From: Ptiloglossa arizonensis
Taxonomy: Eukaryota > Arthropoda > Insecta > Hymenoptera > Colletidae
Length of the DNA: 64,000 nt
Direction of reading: 5' to 3'
Assembly: GCF_051014685.1 (NCBI RefSeq)
Contig: NW_027478391.1
Span: 372,001 to 436,000, forward strand
Shown: in pieces, positions 50,112-62,357 of the stretch
Layout of the letters: the number at the start of each line of letters is the position of its first letter
Numbering within the stretch: the stretch's first letter is position 1
The notes under the pieces: model-generated
The model's database searches: none
The model's input: the letters and a program-made list of their open reading frames with translations, nothing else
Told to the model about the DNA's origin: nothing
Translations under genes and position numbers: made by a program

Positions 50112-50139
50112 AGAAACGGAGAAACGTTTCTCCGTTTCT
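50112..50139. repeat. 28-bp perfect palindrome at the polarity switch
   Basis: Fourteen bases on each side of the 50125/50126 boundary are perfectly self-complementary, centred on ACGT in GGAGAAACGTTTCTCC. This is the only place in the arrays where the CT-rich strand changes from minus to plus without intervening sequence. Confidence 0.95.
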
Positions 50140-50293
50140 CCGTCACTCCGTTTCTCCGTTTCTCCGTTTCGCGGTATCTCCGTTTCTCCGTTTCTCGGTT
50201 TCTCCGTTTCGCGGTTTCTCCGTTTCTCCGTTTCTCGGTTTCTCCGTCTCTCGGTTTCTCTGTTTCTCGGTTTTTCCGTTTCTCCGTTTCACC
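50126..50293 (+). repeat. Octamer-only block (21 x GTTTCTCC)
   Basis: Twenty-one consecutive 8-bp units in perfect register, all GTTTCTCC or one- to two-base variants (GTTTCTCG, GTTTCGCG, GTATCTCC, GTCACTCC, GTTTCACC, GTTTTTCC). The 12-bp half of the ordinary unit is absent. Shorter octamer runs also lie at the nad2 ends of all three arrays. It may be the ancestral or unexpanded form of the satellite. Confidence 0.93.
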
Positions 50294-50754
50294 GTTTTTT
50301 GTTCGTTTCTCCATTTATTTCTCCGATTCTCCGTTTCTTTGATCGTTTCTTCGTTTCTTTGTTCGTTTCTTCGCTTCTTTGTTCGTTTCTTCGTTTCTTT
50401 GTTCGTTTCTTCGTTTCTTTGTTCGTTTCTCCGTTTCTTTGTTCGTTTCTCCGTTTCTTTGTTCGTTTCTCTGTTTCTTCGTTCGTTTCTCCGTTTCTTT
50501 GTTCATTTCTCCGTTTCTTTATTCGTTTCTCCGTTTCTTTCTCCGTTTCTCGGATTATATCTTCGTTTCTCCATTTATTTCTCCGTTTCTTTCTTCGTTT
50601 CTCCGTTTCATCCTTCGTTTCTCCGTTTCTTTCTCCGTCTCTCGGTTAATTTCTTCGTTTCTCCATTTATTTCTCCGATTCTCCGTTTCTTTATTCGTTT
50701 CTCCGTTTCTTTCTTCGTTTCTTCGTTTCTTTCTTCGTTTCTCCGTTTCTTTGT

Positions 50755-53700
50755 TCGTTTCTCCGTTCCTTTCTTCATTTCTCCGATTATTTGTTCGTTT
50801 CTCCATTTATTTCTCCGATTCTCCGTTTCTTTCTTCGTTTCTCCGTTTCTTTCTTCGTTTCTACGTTTCTTTCTTCGTTTCTCCGTTTCTTTCATCGTGT
50901 CTCCGTTTCTTTGTTCGTTTCTCCGTTCCTTTCTTCGTTTCTCCGTTTATTTCTTAGTTTCTCCATTTATTTCTCCGTTTCTCCGTTTCTTTCTTCGTTT
51001 CTCCGTTTCTTTCTCCGTTTCTCGGTTTATATCTTCGTTTCTCCATTTATTTCTCCGTTTCTTTCTTCGTTTCTCCGTTTCTTTCATCGTTTCTCCGTTT
51101 CTTTGTTCGTTTCTCCGTTTCTTTGTTCGTTTCTCCGTTCCTTTCTTCATTTCTCCGATTATTTGTTCGTTTCGCCATTTATTTCTCCGTTTCTCCGTTT
51201 CTTTCGTCGTTTCTCCGGTTCTTTGTTCGTTTCTACGTTTCTTTGTTCGTTTCTCCGTTTCTTTGTTCGTTTCTCCGTTCCTTTCTTCGATTCTCCGTTT
51301 ATTTTTTGCGTTTCGCCATTTATTTCTCCGTTTCTCCGTTTCTTTGTTCGTTTCTTCGTTTCTTTGTTCGTTTCTCCGTTTATTTTTTCGTTTCTCCATT
51401 TATTTCCCCGTTTCTCCGATTCTTTGTTCTTTTCTTCGTTTCTTTGTTCATTCTCCGTTTCTTTGTTCGTTTCTCCGTTTCTTTGTCCGTTTCTCCGTTT
51501 CTTTCTCCGAATCTCGGATTATTTCTACGTTTCTCCATTTATTTCTCCGATTCTTCGTTTCTTTCTTCGTTTCTCCGTTTCTTTCATCGTTTCTTCGTTT
51601 CTTTCTTCGTTTCTCCGTTTCTTTCATCGTTTCTCCGTTTCTTTGTTCGTTTCTCCGTTCCTTTCTTCGTTTCTCCATTTATTTCTTCGTTTCTCAATTT
51701 ATTTCTCCGTTTCTCCGTTTCTTTCGTCGTTTCTCCGGTTCTTTGTTCGTTTCTACGTTTCTTTGTTCGTTTCTCCGTTTCTTTGTTCGTTTCTCCGTTC
51801 CTTTCTTCGATTCTCCGTTTATTTTTTGCGTTTCGCCATTTATTTCTCCGTTTCTCCGTTTCTTTGTTCGTTACTCCGTTTCTTTCTCCGTTTCTCGGTT
51901 TATTGCTTCGTTTCTCCATTTATTTCTCCGTTTCTTTCTTCGTTTCTTCGTTTCTTTTGATCGTTTCTCCGTTTCTTTGTTCGATTCTCGGTTTCTGTCT
52001 TCGATTCTCCGTTTATTTCTTCGTTTCTCCATTTATTTCTCCGTTTCTCCGTTAGTTTGTTCGTTTCTCCATTTATTTCTCCGTGTCTTCGTTTCTTTGT
52101 TCGTTTCTCCGTTTCTTTGTTCGTTTCTCCGTTTCTTTCACCGTTTCTCGGTTTATTTCTTCGTTTTTAGTTTATTTCTTCGTTTCTCCGTTTCTTTGTC
52201 CGTTTCTCCGTTTCTTTCTCCGTTTCTCGGTTTATTTCTTCGTTTCTCCATTTATTTCTCCGATTCTCCGTTTCTTTCTTCGTTTCTCCTTTTCCATCCT
52301 TCGTTTCTACGTTTCTTTCTTCTTTTCTCCGTTTCTTTCATCGTGACTCCGTTTCTTTGTTCGTTTCTCCGTTCCTTTCTTCGATTCTCCGTTTCTTTGT
52401 CCGTTTCTCCGTTTCTTTCTCCGTTTCTCGGTTTATTTCTTCGTTTCTCCATTTATTTCTCCGATTATCCGTTTCTTTCTTCGTTTCTCCGTTTCTTTCG
52501 TCGTTTCTCCGGTTCTTTGTTCGTTTCTCCGTTTGTTTGTTCGTTTCTCCGTTTCTTTGTTCGTTTCTCCGTTCCTTTCTTCGTTTCTCCGTTTATTTGT
52601 TCGTTTCGCCATTTATTTCTCCGTTTCTCCGTTTCTTTGTTCGTTTCTCCGTTTGTTATTTCGTTTCGCCATCTATTTCTCCGTTTCTCCGATTCTTTGT
52701 TCTTTTCTTCGTTTCTTTGTTCATTCTCCGTTTCTTTGTTCGTTTCTCCGTTTCTTAGTTCGTTTCTCCGTTTCTTTGTCCGTTTCTCCGTTTCTTTCTC
52801 CGTTTCTCGGATTATTTCTTCGTTTCTCCATTTATTTCTCCGATTCTTCGTTTCTTTCTTCGTTTCTCCGTTTCTTTCATCGTTTCTTCGTTTCTTTCTT
52901 CGTTTCTCCGTTTCTTACATCGTTTCTCCGTTTCTTTGTTCGTTTCTCCGTTCCTTTCTTCGTTTCTCCGTTTATTTCTTCGTTTCTCCATTTATTTCTC
53001 CAACTGTCCGTTTCTTTCTTCGTTTCTCCGTTTCTTTCTCCGTTTCTTTGTTCGTTTCTCTATTTCTTTGTTTGTTTCTCCGTTTCTTTCTTCGTTTCTC
53101 CGTTTCTTTCTCCGTTTCTCGGTTTATTTCTTCGTTTCTCCATTTATTTCTCCGATTCTCCGTTTCTTTCTTCGTTTCTCCGTTTATTTGGTCGTTTCTC
53201 CATTTATTTCTCCGTTTCTCCGTTGCTTTGTCCGTTTCTCCGTTTCCCCGTTTCTTTGTTCGTTTCTCCGTTCCTTTCTTCGTTTCTTCGTTTATTTCTT
53301 CGTTTCTCCATTTACAACTCCGTTTCTCCATTTACAACTCCGTTTTTCCGTTTCTTTCTTCGTTTCTCCGTTTCTTTCTTCGTTTCTCCGTTTCTTTCAT
53401 CGTTTCTCCGTTTCTTTGTTCGTTTCTCCGTTCCTTTCTTCGTTTCTCCGTTTATTTTTTCGTTTCTCCATTTATTTCTCCGTTTCTCGGTTTCTTTGTC
53501 CGTTTCTTTGTTCGTATCTCCGTTCCTTTCTTCGTTTCTCCGTTTATTTCTTCGTTTCTCCATTTACAACTCCGTTTCTCCATTTACAACTCCGTTTTTC
53601 CGTTTCTTTCTTCGATTCTCCGTTTCTTTGTTCGTTACGCCGTTTCTTTCTTCGTTTCTCCGTTTCTTTCTTCGTTTCTCCGTTTCTTTGTCCGTTTCTC

Positions 53701-53952
53701 CGTTTCTTTCTTCGTTTCTTCGTTTCTTTCTTCGTTTCTTAGTTTCTTTCTTCGCTTCTCCGTATCAGCCTTCGTTTCTCCGTTTCTTTCTCCGTTTCTC
53801 GGGTTATTTCTTCGTTTCTCCATTTATTTCTCCGTTTCTCCGTTTCTTTGTTCGTTTCTCCGTTTCTCAGTTCGTTTCTCTATTTCTTTGTTCGTTTCTC
53901 CGTTTCTTTGTTCGTTTCTCCGTTTCTTTGTTCGTTTCTCCGTATCTTTGTT
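50755..53952 (+). repeat. ~3198-bp tandem duplication, copy A
   Basis: Matches 53953-57150. The offset is 3197 bp before about 52170 and 3198 bp after it. The change falls at a site reading GTTTTTAGTTTATTT here and GTTTTTCCGTTTATTT in copy B. Shared rare markers include TTTTTTGCGTTTCGCC, TTTTGATCG, TTTCCATCC and the ATTTACAACTCC pairs. Confidence 0.8.
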
Positions 53953-56900
53953 CGTTTCTCCGTTCCTTTCTTCATTTCTCCGATTATTTGTTCGTTTCGC
54001 CATTTATTTCTCCGATTCTCCGTTTCTTTCTTCGTTTCTCCGTTTCTTTCTTCGTTTCTACGTTTCTTTCTTCGTTTCTCCGTTTCTTTCATCGTGTCTC
54101 CGTTTCTTTGTTCGTTTCTCCGTTCCTTTCTTCGTTTCTCCGTTTATTTCTTAGTTTCTCCATTTATTTCTCCGTTTCTCCGTTTCTTTCTTCGTTTCTC
54201 CGTTTCTTTCTCCGTTTCTCGGTTTATATCTTCGTTTCTCCATTTATTTCTCCGTTTCTTTCTTCGTTTCTCCGTTTCTTTCATCGTTTCTCCGTTTCTT
54301 TGTTCTTTTCTCCGTTTCTTTGTTCGTTTCTCCGTTCCTTTCTTCATTTCTCCGATTATTTGTTCGTTTCGCCATTTATTTCTCCGTTTCTCCGTTTCTT
54401 TCGTCGTTTCTCCGGTTCTTTGTTCGTTTCTACGTTTCTTTGTTCGTTTCTCCGTTTCTTTGTTCGTTTCTCCGTTCCTTTCTTCGATTCTCCGTTTATT
54501 TTTTGCGTTTCGCCATTTATTTCTCCGTTTCTCCGTTTCTTTGTTCGTTTCTTCGTTTCTTTGTTCGTTTCTCCGTTTATTTTTTCGTTTCTCCATTTAT
54601 TTCCCCGTTTCTCCGATTCTTTGTTCTTTTCTTCGTTTCTTTGTTCATTCTCCGTTTCTTTGTTCGTTTCTCCGTTTCTTTGTCCGTTTCTCCGTTTCTT
54701 TCTCCGAATCTCGGATTATTTCTACGTTTCTCCATTTATTTCTCCGATTCTTCGTTTCTTTCTTCGTTTCTCCGTTTCTTTCATCGTTTCTTCGTTTCTT
54801 TCTTCGTTTCTCCGTTTCTTTCATCGTTTCTCCGTTTCTTTGTTCGTTTCTCCGTTCCTTTCTTCGTTTCTCCATTTATTTCTTCGTTTCTCAATTTATT
54901 TCTCCGTTTCTCCGTTTCTTTCGTCGTTTCTCCGGTTCTTTGTTCGTTTCTACGTTTCTTTGTTCGTTTCTCCGTTTCTTTGTTCGTTTCTCCGTTCCTT
55001 TCTTCGATTCTCCGTTTATTTTTTGCGTTTCGCCATTTATTTCTCCGTTTCTCCGTTTCTTTGTTCGTTACTCCGTTTCTTTCTCCGTTTCTCGGTTTAT
55101 TGCTTCGTTTCTCCATTTATTTCTCCGTTTCTTTCTTCGTTTCTTCGTTTCTTTTGATCGTTTCTCCGTTTCTTTGTTCGATTCTCGGTTTCTGTCTTCG
55201 ATTCTCCGTTTATTTCTTCGTTTCTCCATTTATTTCTCCGTTTCTCCGTTAGTTTGTTCGTTTCTCCATTTATTTCTCCGTGTCTTCGTTTCTTTGTTCG
55301 TTTCTCCGTTTCTTTGTTCGTTTCTCCGTTTCTTTCGCCGTTTCTCGGTTTATTTCTTCGTTTTTCCGTTTATTTCTTCGTTTCTCCGTTTCTTTGTCCG
55401 TTTCTCCGTTTCTTTCTCCGTTTCTCGGTTTATTTCTTCGTTTCTCCATTTATTTCTCCGATTCTCCGTTTCTTTCTTCGTTTCTCCTTTTCCATCCTTC
55501 GTTTCTACGTTTCTTTCTTCTTTTCTCCGTTTCTTTCATCGTGACTCCGTTTCTTTGTTCGTTTCTCCGTTCCTTTCTTCGATTCTCCGTTTCTTTGTCC
55601 GTTTCTCCGTTTCTTTCTCCGTTTCTCGGTTTATTTCTTCGTTTCTCCATTTATTTCTCCGATTATCCGTTTCTTTCTTCGTTTCTCCGTTTCTTTCGTC
55701 GTTTCTCCGGTTCTTTGTTCGTTTCTCCGTTTGTTTGTTCGTTTCTCCGTTTCTTTGTTCGTTTCTCCGTTCCTTTCTTCGTTTCTCCGTTTATTTGTTC
55801 GTTTCGCCATTTATTTCTCCGTTTCTCCGTTTCTTTGTTCGTTTCTCCGTTTGTTATTTCGTTTCGCCATCTATTTCTCCGTTTCTCCGATTCTTTGTTC
55901 TTTTCTTCGTTTCTTTGTTCATTCTCCGTTTCTTTGTTCGTTTCTCCGTTTCTTAGTTCGTTTCTCCGTTTCTTTGTCCGTTTCTCCGTTTCTTTCTCCG
56001 TTTCTCGGATTATTTCTTCGTTTCTCCATTTATTTCTCCGATTCTTCGTTTCTTTCTTCGTTTCTCCGTTTCTTTCATCGTTTCTTCGTTTCTTTCTTCG
56101 TTTCTCCGTTTCTTACATCGTTTCTCCGTTTCTTTGTTCGTTTCTCCGTTCCTTTCTTCGTTTCTCCGTTTATTTCTTCGTTTCTCCATTTATTTCTCCA
56201 ACTGTCCGTTTCTTTCTTCGTTTCTCCGTTTCTTTCTCCGTTTCTTTGTTCGTTTCTCTATTTCTTTGTTTGTTTCTCCGTTTCTTTCTTCGTTTCTCCG
56301 TTTCTTTCTCCGTTTCTCGGTTTATTTCTTCGTTTCTCCATTTATTTCTCCGATTCTCCGTTTCTTTCTTCGTTTCTCCGTTTATTTGGTCGTTTCTCCA
56401 TTTATTTCTCCGTTTCTCCGTTGCTTTGTCCGTTTCTCCGTTTCCCCGTTTCTTTGTTCGTTTCTCCGTTCCTTTCTTCGTTTCTTCGTTTATTTCTTCG
56501 TTTCTCCATTTACAACTCCGTTTCTCCATTTACAACTCCGTTTTTCCGTTTCTTTCTTCGTTTCTCCGTTTCTTTCTTCGTTTCTCCGTTTCTTTCATCG
56601 TTTCTCCGTTTCTTTGTTCGTTTCTCCGTTCCTTTCTTCGTTTCTCCGTTTATTTTTTCGTTTCTCCATTTATTTCTCCGTTTCTCGGTTTCTTTGTCCG
56701 TTTCTTTGTTCGTTTCTCCGTTCCTTTCTTCGTTTCTCCGTTTATTTCTTCGTTTCTCCATTTACAACTCCGTTTCTCCATTTACAACTCCGTTTTTCCG
56801 TTTCTTTCTTCGATTCTCCGTTTCTTTGTTCGTTACGCCGTTTCTTTCTTCGTTTCTCCGTTTCTTTCTTCGTTTCTCCGTTTCTTTGTCCGTTTCTCCG

Positions 56901-57150
56901 TTTCTTTCTTCGTTTCTTCGTTTCTTTCTTCGTTTCTTAGTTTCTTTCTTCGCTTCTCCGTATCAGCCTTCGTTTCTCCGTTTCTTTCTCCGTTTCTCGG
57001 GTTATTTCTTCGTTTCTCCATTTATTTCTCCGTTTCTCCGTTTCTTTGTTCGTTTCTCCGTTTCTCAGTTCGTTTCTCTATTTCTTTGTTCGTTTCTCCG
57101 TTTCTTTGTTCGTTTCTCCGTTTCTTTGTTCGTTTCTCCGTATCTTTGTT
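53953..57150 (+). repeat. ~3198-bp tandem duplication, copy B
   Basis: Adjacent second copy of 50755-53952. A further partial copy of its 55579-56453 portion lies at 58583-59457, displaced by 3004 bp. Confidence 0.8.
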
Positions 57151-58582
57151 CGTTTCTCCGTTCCTTTCTTCATTTCTCCGATTATTTGTTCGTTTCGCCA
57201 TTTATTTCTCCGTTTCTCCGTTTCTTTGTTCGTTTCTCCGTTTCTTTGTTCGTTTCTCCGTTTCTTTGTTCGTTTCTCCGTTTCCTTCTCCGATTCTCGG
57301 ATTATTTCTTCGTTTCTCCATTTATTTCTCCAACTCTCCGTTTCTTTCTTCGTTTCTCCGTTTCTTTTTCCGTTTCTTTGTTCGTTTCTCTATTTCTTTG
57401 TTCGTTTCTCCGTTTCTTTCTTCGTTTCTTTGTTCGTTTCTCCGTTTCTTCCTTCGTTTCTCCGTTTCTTTGTCCGTTTCTCCGTTTCTTTCTCCGTTTC
57501 TCGGTTTAGTTCTTCGTTTCTCCATTTATTTCTCCGATTCTCCGTTTCTTTCTTCGTTTGTCCTTTTCCTTCCTTCGTTTCTACGTTTCTTTCTTCTTTT
57601 CTCCGTTTCTTTCATCGTGTCTCCGCTTCTTTGTTCGTTTCTCCGTTCCTTTCTTCTATTCTCCGTTTATTTCTTAGTTTCTCCATTTATTTCTCCGATT
57701 CTCCGTTTCTTTCTTCGTTTCTCCGTTTCTTTCTCCGTTTCTCGGTTTATTTCTTCGTTTCTCCATTTATTTCTCCGATTCTCCGTTTCTTTCTTCGTTT
57801 CTCCGTTTATTTGGTCGTTTCTCCATTTATTTCTCCGTTTCTCCGTTTCTTTGTCCGTTTCTCCGTTTCCCCGTTTCTTTGTTCGTTTCTCCGTTCTTTT
57901 CTTCGTTTCTTCGTTTATTTCTTCGTTTCTCCATTTACAACTCCGTTTCTCCATTTACAACTCCGTTTTTCCGTTTCTTTCTTCGTTTCTCCGTTTCTTT
58001 GTTCGTTTCTCCGTTTCTTTGTTCGTTTCTCCGTTTCTTTGTTCGTCTCTCTATTTCTTTGTTCGTTTCTCCGTTTCTTTGTTCGTTTCTTCGTTTCTTT
58101 GTTCGTTTCTTCGTTTCTTTGTTCGTTTCTCCGTTTCTTTGTTCGTTTCTCCGTTTCTTTGTTCGTTTCTCCGTTTCTTTGTTCGTTTCTCCGTTCCTTT
58201 CTTCGTTTCTCAAATTATTTCTTCGTTTCTCCATTTATTTCCCCGTTTCTCCGTTTCTTTCGTCGTTTCTCCGGTTCTTTGTTCGTTTCTCCGTTTCTTT
58301 GTTCGTTTCTCCGTATCTTTGTTCGTTTCTCCGTTCCTTTCTTCATTTCTCCGATTATTTGTTCGTTTCGCCATTTATTTCTCCGTTTCTCCGTTTCTTT
58401 GTTCGTTTCTCCGTTTCTTTGTCCGTTTCTCCGTTTCTTTCTCCGTTTCTCGGTTTATTTCTTCGTTTCTCCATTTATTTCTCCGATTCTCCGTTTCTTT
58501 CTTCGTTTCTCCGTTTCTTTCTTCGTTTCTCCGTTTCTTTGTTCGTTTCTCCGTTTCTTTGTTCGTTTCTCCGTTCCTTTCT

Positions 58583-59457
58583 TCGATTCTCCGTTTCTTT
58601 GCCCGTTTCTCCGTTTCTTTCTCCGTTTCTCGGTTTATTTCTTCGTTTCTCCATTTATTTCTCCGATTATCCGTTTCTTTCTTCGTTTCTCCGTTTCTTT
58701 CGTCGTTTCTCCGGTTCTTTGTTCGTTTCTCCGTTTGTTTGTTCGTTTCTCCGTTTCTTTGTTCGTTTCTCCGTTCCTTTCTTCGTTTCTCCGTTTATTT
58801 GTTCGTTTCGCCATTTATTTCTCCGTTTCTCCGTTTCTTTGTTCGTTTCTCCGTTTGTTATTTCGTTTCGCCATCTATTTCTCCGTTTCTCCGATTCTTT
58901 GTTCTTTTCTTCGTTTCTTTGTTCATTCTCCGTTTCTTTGTTCGTTTCTCCGTTTCTTAGTTCGTTTCTCCGTTTCTTTGTCCGTTTCTCCGTTTCTTTC
59001 TCCGTTTCTCGGATTATTTCTTCGTTTCTCCATTTATTTCTCCGATTCTTCGTTTCTTTCTTCGTTTCTCCGTTTCTTTCATCGTTTCTTCGTTTCTTTC
59101 TTCGTTTCTCCGTTTCTTACATCGTTTCTCCGTTTCTTTGTTCGTTTCTCCGTTCCTTTCTTCGTTTCTCCGTTTATTTCTTCGTTTCTCCATTTATTTC
59201 TCCAACTGTCCGTTTCTTTCTTCGTTTCTCCGTTTCTTTCTCCGTTTCTTTGTTCGTTTCTCTATTTCTTTGTTTGTTTCTCCGTTTCTTTCTTCGTTTC
59301 TCCGTTTCTTTCTCCGTTTCTCGGTTTATTTCTTCGTTTCTCCATTTATTTCTCCGATTCTCCGTTTCTTTCTTCGTTTCTCCGTTTATTTGGTCGTTTC
59401 TCCATTTATTTCTCCGTTTCTCCGTTTCTTTGTCCGTTTCTCCGTTTCCCCGTTTCT
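58583..59457 (+). repeat. Partial third copy of the 3198-bp block
   Basis: Corresponds to 55579-56453 at an offset of 3004 bp. It includes TTTGTTATTTCG near 58855, ATTCTCCGTTTC near 58925 and CTCCAACTGTCC near 59201. The different offset shows a separate event, or loss of units between copies B and C. Ends are approximate. Confidence 0.65.
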
Positions 59458-60399
59458 TTGTCCGTTTCTCCGTTTCTTTCTCCGTTTCTCGGTTTATTTC
59501 TTCGTTTCTCCATTTATTTCTCCGATTCTCCGTTTCTTTCTTCGTTTCTCCGTTTCTTTCTTCGTTTCTCCGTTTCTTTGTTCGTTTCTCCGTTTCTTTG
59601 TTCGTTTCTCCGTTCCTTTCTTCGTTTCTCCGTTTATTTGTTCGTTTCGCCATTTATTTCTCCGTCTCTCCGTTTCTTCGTTCGTTTCTTCGTTTCTTTG
59701 TTCGTTTCTCCGTTTGTTATTTCGTTTCGCCATCTATTTCTCCGTTTCTCCGATTCTTTGTTCTTTTCTTCGTTTCTTTGTTCATTCTCCGTTTCTTTGT
59801 TCGTTTCTCCGTTTCTTTGTTCGTTTCTCCGTTTCTTTGTCCGTTTCTCCGTTTCTATCTCCGTTTCTCGGATTATTTCTTCGTTTCTCCATTTATTTCT
59901 CCGATTCTTCGTTTCTTTCTTCGTTTCTCCGTTTCTTTCATCGTTTCTTCGTTTCTTTCTTCGTTTCTCCGTTTCTTTCATCGTTTCTCCGTTTCTTTGT
60001 TCGTTTCTCCGTTCCTTCCTTTGTTTCTCCCTTTATTTCTTCGTTTCTCCATTTATTTCTCCGTTTCTCGGTTTCTTTGTCCGTTTCTTTGTTCGTTTCT
60101 CCGTTTATTTCTTCGTTTCTCCATTTACAACTCCGTTTCTCCATTTACAACTCCGTTTTTCCGTTTCTTTCTTCGATTCTCCGTTTCTTTGTTCGTTACG
60201 CCGTTTCTTTTTTCGTTTCTCCGTTTCTTTGTTCGTTTCTCTATTTCTTTGTTCGTTTCTCCGTTTCTTTCTTCGTTTCTCCGTTTCTTTGTCCGTTTCT
60301 CCGTTTCTTTCTCCGTTTCTCGGTTTATTTCTTCCTTTCTCCATTTATTTCTCCGATTCTCCGTTTCTTTCTTCGTTTCTCCGTTTCTTTCTTCGTTTC

Positions 60400-61378
60400 T
60401 CCATTTATTTCTCAGTTTCTCCGTTTCTTTCGTCGTTTCTCCGGTTCTTTGTTCGTTTCTCCGTTTCTTTGTTCGTTTCTCCGTTTCTTTGTTCGTTTCT
60501 CCGTTCCTTTCTTCGTTTCTCCGTTTATTTGTTCGTTTCGCCATTTATTTCTCCGTTTCTCCGTTTCTTTGTTCGTTTCTTCGTTTCTTTGTTCGTTTCT
60601 CCGTTTGTTTTTTCGTTTCGCAATCTATTTCTCCGTTTCTCCGATTCTTTGTTCTTTTCTTCGTTTCTTTGTTCATTCTCCGTTTCTTTCTTCGTTTCTC
60701 CGTTTCTTTGTTCGTTTCTCTATTTCTTTGTTCGTTTCTCCGTTTCTTTCGCCGTTTCTCGGTTTATTTTTTCGTTTCTCCATTTATTTCTCCGATTCTC
60801 CGTTTCTTTCTTCGTTTCTCCGTTTCTTTCTTCGTTTCTGCGTTTCTTTCTTCTTTCCTCCGTTTCTTTCATCGTGTCTCCGTTTCTTTGTTCGTTTCTC
60901 TGTTCCTTTCTTCGATTCTCCGTTTATTTCTTAGTTTCTCCATTTATTTCTCCGTTTCTCCGTTTCTTTCTTCGTTTCTTCGTTTCTTTCTCCGTTTCTC
61001 GGTTTATTTCTTCGTTTCTCCATTTATTTCTCCGATTCTCCGTTTCTTTCTTCGTTTGTTCGTTTCTTTCTTCGTTACTCCGTTTATTTCTTCGTTTCTC
61101 CGTTTCATCCTTCGTTTCTCCGTTTCTTTCTCCGTTTCTCGGGTTATTTCTTCGTTTCTCCATTTATTTCTCGGTTTCTCCGTTTCTTTCTTCGTTTCTC
61201 CGTTTCTCTGTTCGTTTCTCTATTTCTTTGTTCGTTTCTCCGTTTCTTTGTTCGTTTCTTCGTTTCTTTGTTCGTTTCTTCGTTTCTTTGTTCGTTTCTC
61301 CGTTTCTTTTTTCGTTTCTCCGTTTCTTTGTTCGTTTCTCTATTTCTTTGTTCGTTTCTCCGTTTCTTTCGCCGTTTC
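60400..61378 (+). repeat. 979-bp tandem duplication, copy A
   Basis: Variant order recurs 979 bp downstream, for example ATTTCTCAGTTTC near 60407 against 61386, TTTCTTCTTTCCTCC near 60848 against 61827, and the GGGTTATTTC unit near 61141 against 62120. Confidence 0.75.
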
Positions 61379-62357
61379 TCCATTTATTTCTCAGTTTCTC
61401 CGTTTCTTTCGTCGTTTCTCCGGTTCTTTGTTCGTTTCTCCGTTTCTTTGTTCGTTTCTCCGTTTCTTTGTTCGTTTCTCCGTTCCTTTCTTCGTTTCTC
61501 CGTTTATTTGTTCGTTTCGCCATTTATTTCTCCGTTTCTCCGTTTCTTTGTTCGTTTGTTCGTTTCTTTGTTCGTTTCTCCGTTTGTTTTTTCGTTTCGC
61601 CATCTATTTCTCCGTTTCTCCGATTCTTTGTTCTTTTCTTCGTTTCTTTGTTCATTCTCCGTTTCTTTCTTCGTTTCTCCGTTTCTTTGTTCGTTTCTCT
61701 ATTTCTTTGTTCGTTTCTCCGTTTCTTTCGCCGTTTCTCGGTTTATTTTTTCGTTTCTCCATTTATTTCTCCGATTCTCCGTTTCTTTCTTCGTTTCTCC
61801 GTTTCTTTCTTCGTTTCTGCGTTTCTTTCTTCTTTCCTCCGTTTCTTTCATCGTGTCTCCGTTTCTTTGTTCGTTTCTCTGTTCCTTTCTTCGATTCTCC
61901 GTTTATTTCTTAGTTTCTCCATTTATTTCTCCGTTTCTCCGTTTCTTTCTTCGTTTCTTCGTTTCTTTCTCCGTTTCTCGGTTTATTTCTTCGTTTCTCC
62001 ACTTATTTCTCCGATTCTCCGTTTCTTTCTTCGTTTGTTCGTTTCTTTCTTCGTTACTCCGTTTATTTCTTCGTTTCTCCGTTTCATCCTTCGTTTCTCC
62101 GTTTCTTTCTCCGTTTCTCGGGTTATTTCTTCGTTTCTCCATTTATTTCTCGGTTTCTCCGTTTCTTTCTTCGTTTCTCCGTTTCTCTGTTCGTTTCTCT
62201 ATTTCTTTGTTCGTTTCTCCGTTTCTTTGTTCGTTTCTTCGTTTCTTTGTTCGTTTCTTCGTTTCTTTGTTCGTTTCTCCGTTTCTTTTTTCGTTTCTCC
62301 GTTTCTTTGTTCGTTTCTCTATTTCTTTGTTCGTTTCTCCGTTTCTTTCGCCGTTTC
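61379..62357 (+). repeat. 979-bp tandem duplication, copy B
   Basis: Adjacent second copy of 60400-61378 with few single-base differences, such as TTTCGCAATC in copy A against TTTCGCCATC here. It diverges near 62357. Confidence 0.75.

Larger units (their letters stand above)
38541..50125 (-). repeat. Satellite array 2 (inverted)
   Basis: Same satellite family with the purine-rich strand on plus (GGAGAAAC plus GAAGAAAGAAAC). It starts exactly at the nad2 fragment, in the same relation as arrays 1 and 3, and runs 11.6 kb to a palindromic junction with array 3. It has its own variant set. A CGACCAAGCAAAGG marker occurs five times, near 39660, 41986, 44257, 46436 and 48019. AAAGATATATACGG occurs near 42690, 44820 and 47142. 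Large internal duplications with offsets near 4490 and 4450 bp are present. Confidence 0.98.

Noticed and set aside
38541..50125. CRISPR-like array
   Set aside because: There are no unique spacers; the whole stretch is tandem monomers, in a eukaryotic context.
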